A DNA stretch of 64,000 nucleotides from Trebonia sp035571275 (GTDB taxonomy: Bacteria > Actinomycetota > Actinomycetes > Streptosporangiales > Streptosporangiaceae): NCBI GenBank assembly GCA_035571275.1, contig DATMKQ010000466.1, forward strand, positions 22,494 to 86,493. The letters are read 5' to 3'. A program made the translations under genes and the position numbers. A model generated the notes under the pieces. It was not told the origin of the DNA and did not search any database. It saw nothing but the letters and a program-made list of their open reading frames with translations. Positions 58,281-64,000 of this stretch are shown here, piece after piece. Numbering within the stretch: position 1 is the stretch's first letter; every line of letters begins with the position of its first letter.

Positions 58281-60512
58281 ATGTCGCCGAGCAGGATCAT
58301 TAGACGATCTTTGATCGCTTTTTCCGCCGCATTTTTCGTCCTGCTAGGCACGTTGGCCGCGGCGGGCACGTCGCAGGCGTCGCTGCCGCCGTCGGCGCCG
58401 ACGGTCTCGCTGACGGCGAGCGTGGCGCCGCCGGTGCCGTCGGGCACCACGCGCCTCGGGGCGCTCGCGCTCGACACGAACCTCAGCATCGAGGTCGCGC
58501 TCAACATCCCTGACCAGGGCGCGCTGACCGCGTTCCTCGCCGGGCTGTCTGACCCGGACTCGCCGGACTTTCAGCACTTCCTGCGGGCAGGGCAGTTCGG
58601 CCCGATGTTCGGACCATCGCTGGCCCAGGTGGCGGCGGTGGAGAACGCGCTGAAGTCGGCGGGTCTGTCCCCTGGCCAGGTCTCCGCGAACCGGCTGGCC
58701 ATACCGGTCACCGCGTCGGCGGCCGCGATCGAGCGCGCGTTCGGGATCACACTCGAGAGCTATCGGCTGCCCGGCGGCCGGGAAGCTTACGCCAACACCA
58801 GCGCGCCGCGATTGTCCGCGGCCGTCGCCCCGCTGGTCCAGGGCGTGCTCGGGCTCGACGACATCTACCAGGTGCAGCACCTGAGCAGCGGACCGCTGCC
58901 GGCCGCGCCAATGGTCTCGAAAGCCTCGGGGAAGGCCGCGCCGGCCCGCCCGGCGAGCGGCCCCGGGCCGCAGCCGTGCTCCGCGGCGGTCGGCACGGCA
59001 AACACCGCGGACACGATCGCAGCACACTACGGGCTGTCGCTCCTCTACCTCATCCACGACTTCGGCAAGGGCGTCAAGGTCGGAGTTCTGGAGCTAGAGC
59101 CGAACCTGGCGTCCGACATCAATGCCTACGAGTCGTGCTACGACGTCCACCCCAAGTTGAGCTACATCCATATTGACGGCGGCGCCGGGTCCGGCCCCGG
59201 GTCCGGCGAGGCCGCGCTTGACATCGAGATGGTGGCCGGTCTCGCGCCGCAAGCCGAGATCGACGTCTACCAAGCGCCGAACACGGGGGGCGGCCCCGGC
59301 GACGGGGACTACGACATCTTCAAGAAGTTCGTCACCTCCGACACAGACAAGGTCCTGTCCGACTCGTGGGGTCTCTGCGAGGCCGAGTCCGTCCTAGCGA
59401 ACGACAAGGCGCAGGAGTCACTGTTCGAGCAGGCGAACGCGCAGGGCCAGACGATCTTCGCGGCAGCAGGCGACCAGGGCTCGACCGCCTGCTACAACCC
59501 AAACGCCGGCACCGCGGACGACACGTTGAACGCTCTTAGCCCGGCGAGCGCCCCGTACGTGATCGGTGTCGGCGGCACCAGCTTCAGCGGCGCAGGCTCA
59601 AGCCAGCGGGAAATCGTCTGGAACGACTCCAACAGCCTGATCGGCAGCGGCGCCACGGGCGGCGGTGTCTCCTCCATCTGGTGCATGCCCAATTACCAGC
59701 ACCAGACGCGAATTCCTGGAATCGTCAACTCCCATTCCAGGAAGGACACGAGTTCGTCCTGCCCGAGCAAGTACTACCGCGAGGTCCCCGACATTTCCGC
59801 GGACGGTGATCCGGTCTACGGGTACGCCGTGTACTACGAAGGACAATGGCAGCTCGGCGGCTTCGGGGGAACGAGCGCCGCCACGCCGGTCTGGGCATCC
59901 ATCGCGGCCCTCACCGACGCCTCGCCGTTCTGCGCGGCCTACGGGGCCAAGGGCGCCACGCTCCCGCAGAACCTGTACAACGCGGTCGCCACGTACCATT
60001 CGTACGTCTACTCGTCGAATCCCCAGGTCGTGCGCGACGTAACCAGCGGCAACAACGACTATACGCCGTCCGGCTACACCGGTGGCCTGTACCCGGCGAC
60101 CAAGGGATACGACATGGCCAGCGGGCTCGGCGTGCCGATGGTCAGCGGCCTGAAGAGTAGCTCGTGGTCCGTGTACCTCGCCGGGCTCACCCAGGTCCTG
60201 TGCCACCAGGCGGCCACCAAGCTGAAGACGGTGAAGGTCACGAGCGTCGTGCCGAACCACGGCCCGGCTGGCAAGAAGATCAAGGTCACGGTCCATGGCT
60301 CCGGGTTCCTGCCGGTAGGCTCCGCCGACGAGGCACAGATCCTGTCCGGTAACAAGGTCCTCGCCACGGTTGCCGCCAGCTGCACCACGACCGCCTGCAC
60401 GCTCACCCTGCCGGCCGAGTCGGCGCGGACGGTCGACATCAAGATCTTCGCGGAGTCTCTCTGGTCGAGCGCCAGGTCCGTCAAGGACCACTTCACGTAC
60501 CGCCGTGCCTGA
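58281..60512 (+). CDS. Secreted S53 (sedolisin) peptidase with IPT/TIG domain
   Basis: A 743-residue secreted protease. Signal peptide (RRSLIAFSAAFFVLLGTLAAAG), prodomain (LSDPDSPDFQHFLRAGQFGPMFGPSLAQ), catalytic E310 and D314 in GEAALDIE, the SDSWGLCEAE region and nucleophile S532 in GGFGGTSAATPVWAS. The calcium site is VRDVTSGNNDYTPSGYTGGLYPATKGYDMASGLGVP. The last 90 residues form an IPT/TIG Ig-like domain (VTSVVPNHGPAGKKIKVTVHGSGF), not present in the other S53 protein. ATG at 58281 fits the signal peptide better than a TTG 13 codons earlier. Confidence 0.95.
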   Translation: MSPSRIIRRSLIAFSAAFFVLLGTLAAAGTSQASLPPSAPTVSLTASVAPPVPSGTTRLGALALDTNLSIEVALNIPDQGALTAFLAGLSDPDSPDFQHFLRAGQFGPMFGPSLAQVAAVENALKSAGLSPGQVSANRLAIPVTASAAAIERAFGITLESYRLPGGREAYANTSAPRLSAAVAPLVQGVLGLDDIYQVQHLSSGPLPAAPMVSKASGKAAPARPASGPGPQPCSAAVGTANTADTIAAHYGLSLLYLIHDFGKGVKVGVLELEPNLASDINAYESCYDVHPKLSYIHIDGGAGSGPGSGEAALDIEMVAGLAPQAEIDVYQAPNTGGGPGDGDYDIFKKFVTSDTDKVLSDSWGLCEAESVLANDKAQESLFEQANAQGQTIFAAAGDQGSTACYNPNAGTADDTLNALSPASAPYVIGVGGTSFSGAGSSQREIVWNDSNSLIGSGATGGGVSSIWCMPNYQHQTRIPGIVNSHSRKDTSSSCPSKYYREVPDISADGDPVYGYAVYYEGQWQLGGFGGTSAATPVWASIAALTDASPFCAAYGAKGATLPQNLYNAVATYHSYVYSSNPQVVRDVTSGNNDYTPSGYTGGLYPATKGYDMASGLGVPMVSGLKSSSWSVYLAGLTQVLCHQAATKLKTVKVTSVVPNHGPAGKKIKVTVHGSGFLPVGSADEAQILSGNKVLATVAASCTTTACTLTLPAESARTVDIKIFAESLWSSARSVKDHFTYRRA

Positions 60513-60611
60513 CCGTAACTTGCTCGGTAGCCGGCGCCGCGGCTTCGACCCATCCTCGCCCGACTGCGAGTTCGACGTGCTGAGATCCGCGGCGTTGCGA
60601 AGCCGCCATGG

Positions 60612-61478
60612 TCAGGCTCTGAAAAACTCAAGCAAGTCCTGATTGAGTCGGTCCTTGAGCGTCGTGGGTAGGCCGTGCGGGGCGCCTTCGTAGAGCTTGA
60701 GGACCGAGCCCTTAATGAGCTCGTGCTGGAGCAGGCTCGCGTTCTTGTACGGCACGATCTGGTCGTCGGTCCCCTGAATGATGAGCGTCGGTATGTTGAA
60801 CGTCTTCAGGTCCTCGGTCTGGTCCGTTTCTGAGAATGCCTTGATGCAGAAGTAGGCGCCGGGGAAGCCCGCCCGCTGGCCTTGGCGCCAGAAATCCTGG
60901 ACAACGCCCTGCGAGGCCTTCGCGCCCGCGCGGTTGTAGCCGTAGAACGGCAGGGCGAGATCCAGCCAGAACTGCGAGCGGTCGGCGTGAACGCTGGCGC
61001 GTAGACCGTCGAAGACCGACATCGGCGCGCCGCCGGGGTTGGCGGGCGTCTGCACCATCAGCGGCGGCACGGCGGAGATGAGCACGGCCTTGGCCACGCG
61101 ATCCGTGCCGTAGTTGCGAATGTAGCGGGCAACTTCGCCGCCGCCGGTGGAGTGGCCGACGTGGATGGCGGGCCCCAGGTCGAGGCTGGTGACCAGCTCA
61201 TGCAGGTCGGCGGCGAAAGTGTCCATGTCCTGGCCGTTAAAGGGCTGGCTCGATCGGCCGTGGCAGCGGCGGTCGTGACTGATGCAGCGGAAGCCGTTGG
61301 AAGCCAGGAAGAACATCTGGTCCTCCCAGGCATCCGCCGACAGCGGCCAGCCGTGGCTGAAGAACACGGGCGGCCCGCTGCCCCAATCGTTGTAGTAGAT
61401 CACCGTGCCGTCTGCGGTCGTGATCGTGCTGTGCCTCTTTGTGACAGATGGGTCAGATGCCATTTCTGCGCCGGTCAT
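60612..61478 (-). CDS. Alpha/beta hydrolase, non-heme haloperoxidase type
   Basis: A 288-residue hydrolase. The nucleophile is S110 in GHSTGGGE, and the oxyanion region is FSHGWPLSADAWEDQMFFLASNGFRCISHDRRCHGRS, both as in non-heme chloroperoxidases/perhydrolases; acid in QGTDDQIVP and histidine in GAPHGLP complete the triad. ATG at 61478 follows AAAGGAA; the longer frame is not supported. True role is probably esterase or perhydrolase rather than halogenation. Confidence 0.93.
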   Translation of the reverse strand: MTGAEMASDPSVTKRHSTITTADGTVIYYNDWGSGPPVFFSHGWPLSADAWEDQMFFLASNGFRCISHDRRCHGRSSQPFNGQDMDTFAADLHELVTSLDLGPAIHVGHSTGGGEVARYIRNYGTDRVAKAVLISAVPPLMVQTPANPGGAPMSVFDGLRASVHADRSQFWLDLALPFYGYNRAGAKASQGVVQDFWRQGQRAGFPGAYFCIKAFSETDQTEDLKTFNIPTLIIQGTDDQIVPYKNASLLQHELIKGSVLKLYEGAPHGLPTTLKDRLNQDLLEFFRA

Positions 61479-61847
61479 CCGGCATTCCTTTCTCTGGATC
61501 TCTGTGCACCGCCTCTGGGCGGTCACACTGTGTAGTGCCCTCGAATCCCTGCAGCAACCTGGCTCACTAATGTGCAAAACCTCACTGACTGTGACTGTGG
61601 GCGATAGTTGGCCCCTGTGACCGATACTTGGCCCGATAACTTGTTCGGACAGATCTGCCTGCTTTGCACTTCGGAACCGGAATGGTGGTCGGCGGAGGCG
61701 ACCGCGACGGTAGCCATGCCGATACCCGCCTACGGCATTCCCATGAGGGTGCTATCAGCACCAGCCGCGTCACGCCGATGGCTCAGGGGACGAGCAACGC
61801 TGCGTTATTGGCGTCCGGATCTACCCTGTCTGGTTACACGCGGCCGG
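61479..61847. other. Intergenic region, lower GC, no clear gene
   Basis: About 370 bases, of less biased codon use than the surroundings. Near 61595-61645 a 20-base motif occurs twice imperfectly (GTGGGCGATAGTTGGCCCC and GTGACCGATACTTGGCCCG). Open frames here have no recognisable product. Confidence 0.5.
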
Positions 61848-62219
61848 TCAGGTGCTGGCGCTCTCCTCGCCGGCCATCTGCCGCGACACCCTGATGTAAC
61901 CCTCAAGGTCACGCACACGCTCGGCCGCCCTGTCGGCTTCAGTCACGGCCGAGGCCACTTCCGCCTGATCCCGCGCGACATCGTCACCAGCCTCGCGCTG
62001 CTCGGCCTCCGCGGCGGCCAGCAGGCCGTCCCCGTCCAGCCCGGGGTGACGGGCAATGAACGCGCCGATGAAGGTCATGTCAGCCACACGCCCCCGCGCC
62101 CGTTCCGCGGCGTCCCGGGCCCGGTCCACGTCCGCGTCGCGAACTTCGGCCTGAACCTGCGCGTGCCGCAGCGCCGCGGCCGCCCTCGCGGCGATGTCTT
62201 CGTACCCGAGCACGGTCAT
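61848..62219 (-). CDS. Small coiled-coil protein
   Basis: A 123-residue acidic helical protein with heptad-like Ala/Val/Arg/Glu patterns (AAALRHAQVQAEVRDADVDRARDAAERARGRVADM, then DDVARDQAEVASAVTEADRAAERVRDLEGYI). ATG at 62219 has GGAGGAG directly upstream. No known domain. It stands next to the decayed region and may be one of its few intact genes. Confidence 0.7.
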   Translation of the reverse strand: MTVLGYEDIAARAAAALRHAQVQAEVRDADVDRARDAAERARGRVADMTFIGAFIARHPGLDGDGLLAAAEAEQREAGDDVARDQAEVASAVTEADRAAERVRDLEGYIRVSRQMAGEESAST

Positions 62220-62492
62220 GCTCTCCTCCTCGCGTCGCACCCTGGCCACCTGACGCTACGACCCGTGACATCGTGCCTGTCAAGACTCCCCGCAGCGGGA
62301 AGTTTTCCCCGGCACGTTCCCTGCCCTGCCTGGCACTCACCGTATGGCCGGACGCGAGTTCCTGTCGTTTACCCGGGGCAGCAGCGCCGCGGGTTCGTCA
62401 ACGAGTAGCGGCGGTCCGGCTGGGGCTAGTTGAGGGGCGGATGATCCGGCTGGAGGTGCTGAACGGTGTTCCGCCGTTGTCCAGTCCTCTAG

Positions 62493-63030
62493 TTCCGGCC
62501 GCTGCCGCCGCGCACCCGGACTTCGCTGCGTGATCTGGCGGCTGCCGCGTTCGCGATCCGGCCGGCCTGCCAGCGGCGCACGAGCCGCCGCAGTGCCCGC
62601 CTTCCGCGCCAGGCCGACAACCGGTTCGACGAACTCGTCCGGGCCATCGCCGCCGAGCTGCGCGGCGGCGAACTCATCAACTACCCACGCCCGCCGCACC
62701 GCCCTGTCCACCTGGGAACTCGACGAAGAAACCTGGCAGCACCTCGCGTCCGAGGCACGCGCCCGGACCGACAGCCGCTACCTGGCGCGGGGACCGCACG
62801 ACCGTGTGGACCGCCTCGCAGCCTCCGTCGCCGTCTGGCAGCGGGCCACTCACGGCCACTACCGCTACGCGCCCTTGCTGAAGACCGCGCCAGGCGACTG
62901 GTTCCGCCGCAGCGACCGCGTTACCTGGAAGATCATGCTAGGCCGGGGCTCAAGCCCCGTCGGGATTGAGCTTCACCGGCTGCTCAGCGACTACGCCGAC
63001 CAACTCGGCACCCGCATTGACGCCAGCTGA
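62493..63030 (+). pseudogene. Frameshifted gene remnant
   Basis: Two parts of a coding sequence appear in different frames. From about 62493 one frame reads LRDLAAAAFAIRPACQRR and later ADNRFDELVRAIAAELRGGE; near 62670-62690 sense continues in another frame with TALSTWELDEETWQHLASEARART and on to the stop at 63030 (FRRSDRVTWKIMLGRGSSPVG). Both parts look coding, and their join implies a one-base shift. The protein family is not recognised. Alternatively only the second part is a short real gene. Confidence 0.5.
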
Positions 63031-63166
63031 CATGATGAGCCGAAGCTCGATAGTTGTCACGCCGGATCCTCGTTGCTGAACTAGGTGATCCCCGCGGACG
63101 AGACACGCTTGCTGTCGCCGATAAGGCAGTGAACCTGCTACCGGGTTCAGTTGGCAGGCCGCAGGC

Positions 63167-63274
63167 TCAGCCGACCTGATCATGACCGCGCGTGGACCAT
63201 TGGTAACGAGGCTGCCAGCCGAGGACGCGGGCCGCGGCGGACCAGTCGAACAGGGAGCGCCAAGGGTCGCTCTC
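63167..63274 (-). pseudogene. 3' remnant of an NAD-dependent epimerase
   Basis: The minus strand encodes ESDPWRSLFDWSAAARVLGWQ, then PRYQWS and a stop at 63167. The A-x-x-x-LGWxPRYxW ending is typical of the C-terminus of sugar epimerases/dehydratases. Upstream sequence is replaced by the antisense of a transposase remnant, so the gene was cut at about 63272. Confidence 0.5.
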
Positions 63275-63508
63275 GGTCCGGTACGCACCTTTGTCATGGG
63301 CGGCTCTGACCACCGCAATCACCCCGCGCTGGCCCGCAAGCTGCAGGCCTGCCTGCGCTGGCGTAATGCCCACGCCCGCCACCCCGGCGTGCTGGCCGCC
63401 CAGCGCCGCGGACGCGCCCGCATCCGCAGCGAACGCCAGCAACGCTGGGGCGCCCGAAACCTAAAGCTGCCTAACCGAGCCGGTGCACGTTCGTGGCCAG
63501 CGCACTAG
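63272..63508 (+). pseudogene. 3' remnant of an IS630-type transposase
   Basis: The frame reads GPVRTFVMGGSDHRNHPALARK, then LQACLRWRNAHARHPGVLAAQRR and RIRSERQQRWG. This resembles the C-terminus of actinobacterial DDE transposases of the IS630 family (recalled pattern FGPLRTF...NH...LRWRN...HP.VLAAQRRERARIRSE). No catalytic DDE residues and no inverted repeats remain. Confidence 0.6.
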
Positions 63509-64000
63509 CGATGGCCGCGCAGGTCGTCCAGGAACCTGCGGGCGGCGGAGACGGCGTCGGTGCCGCGGCGGAAGGCCTCCGCGGCGGCGTGGGCCGCGGT
63601 CCCGGTCAGGCCGGGCATGGCCGCGGTGGCGTCGACTATCGGGTTGCCGGTTTCCTCGACGATGCGGGTGCCGGGCGGGATGCGCGGGCGGAATCCGGCC
63701 GGGTCAGCGGTATCGCCGGGATCCGTGGTGACGCCGTCCAGTTCCCACCATTCCGCGGGGGCGTCGCCGTCGTAGGCGATCAGGCGGAGCAGGCTGCCGG
63801 TCTCCGCGTCCACGATCGCGTCGGCCGGGTAGAACATCGTCGGTCCCGCGTGCGCCGCGCCGTCGCCGCGGGTCACCCGCAGGTGGTAGCCGCGGCGGCC
63901 GTGGTAGGTGATCTCCACGCCGCCGGACAGCCGCTCGCCGAGCAGCCAGGACGAGCCGACCATGCTCGCGAACTCGCCCGTCATCGGCCGCGCCGGCCCC
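63505..64000 (-). CDS. LolA/RseB-like protein, partial
   Basis: The C-terminal part of a minus-strand gene that continues past the right edge. The visible 160 or so residues include GGVEITYHGRRGYHLRVTRGD, then PADAIVDAETGSLLRLIAYDGDAPAEWWELDGV. The VDAETGxLLRLxxYxGxxPxxxxEL pattern is found in LolA/RseB-fold envelope proteins of actinobacteria. An in-frame ATG at 63984 exists but is probably internal. The last part (GTDAVSAARRFLDDLRGHR) is helical. Function not determined. Confidence 0.65.
   Translation of the reverse strand, partial: GPARPMTGEFASMVGSSWLLGERLSGGVEITYHGRRGYHLRVTRGDGAAHAGPTMFYPADAIVDAETGSLLRLIAYDGDAPAEWWELDGVTTDPGDTADPAGFRPRIPPGTRIVEETGNPIVDATAAMPGLTGTAAHAAAEAFRRGTDAVSAARRFLDDLRGHR

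Noticed and set aside
1..64000. CRISPR arrays, rRNA, tRNA or complete insertion sequences.
   Set aside because: No regular spaced repeats, no rRNA or tRNA cores, and no intact transposase was found; only the decayed remnant near 63272.

Overview
The window is high-GC, densely packed DNA of an actinomycete. GTG and TTG starts are common, neighbouring genes often overlap by 4 bases (ATGA, GTGA, TTGA), and the families present are actinobacterial: PspC/DUF1707 proteins, DevR- and MtrA-like regulators, an encapsulin with its DyP cargo, and Lgt plus Lnt. Two secreted S53 (sedolisin) peptidases suggest, only weakly, an acid-tolerant soil lineage such as Streptosporangiales or Catenulisporales. No rRNA, tRNA or CRISPR array was seen.

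Layout. 1-6300: the 3' end of a sensor kinase, a DevR-like regulator, lgt, a GT-C-like membrane protein with a YbaK protein, a GNAT enzyme, a yeast-type cytosine deaminase, and a MoxR ATPase that runs into a CoxE-like VWA protein (to 7768). 7781-17912: an apparent functional block made of an exported molybdopterin oxidoreductase with a separate membrane anchor, a GT87-like glycosyltransferase, a methyltransferase, an OmpR-type two-component pair, an NAD-dependent epimerase, a GT2 and a TIGR04282-type transferase. Three promoter regions of this block share a 17-base element (consensus CTTACSGRAYYGTSACG) that I propose as a response-regulator site. 17931-26030: cell envelope genes (two L,D-transpeptidases, Lnt), an ATP-dependent DNA ligase and a large secreted protein followed by a small gene that repeats only its membrane leader. 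26214-40080: mixed genes (EamA exporter, GGDEF protein, two MFS transporters, a ProA-like dehydrogenase, an ECF sigma factor with a membrane partner, MarR, a pore-loop protein and a zinc-ribbon protein). 40070-46952: a MacB-like ABC exporter set with HlyD-like adaptor and lipoprotein, divergent from an OmpR-type two-component system. 47107-51032: a PIG-L deacetylase and a PspC/DUF1707/LiaRS-like stress module. 51137-61478: hydrolases, a NYN-like nuclease, two S53 peptidases, a DUF302 protein and a DyP-encapsulin operon. 61479-63510: a decayed stretch with a frameshifted gene and remnants of a transposase and an epimerase lying back to back. The right edge cuts a LolA-like gene.

The most interesting points are the shared 17-base element across the molybdoenzyme/glycosyltransferase block, the split of that molybdoenzyme into anchor and catalytic subunits by one in-frame stop that sits on a ribosome binding site, a near-perfect DevR box upstream of the DevR-like regulator, 27-base tandem repeats coding for nonapeptides in two unrelated membrane proteins, and the leader-only paralogue at 22783-23001.
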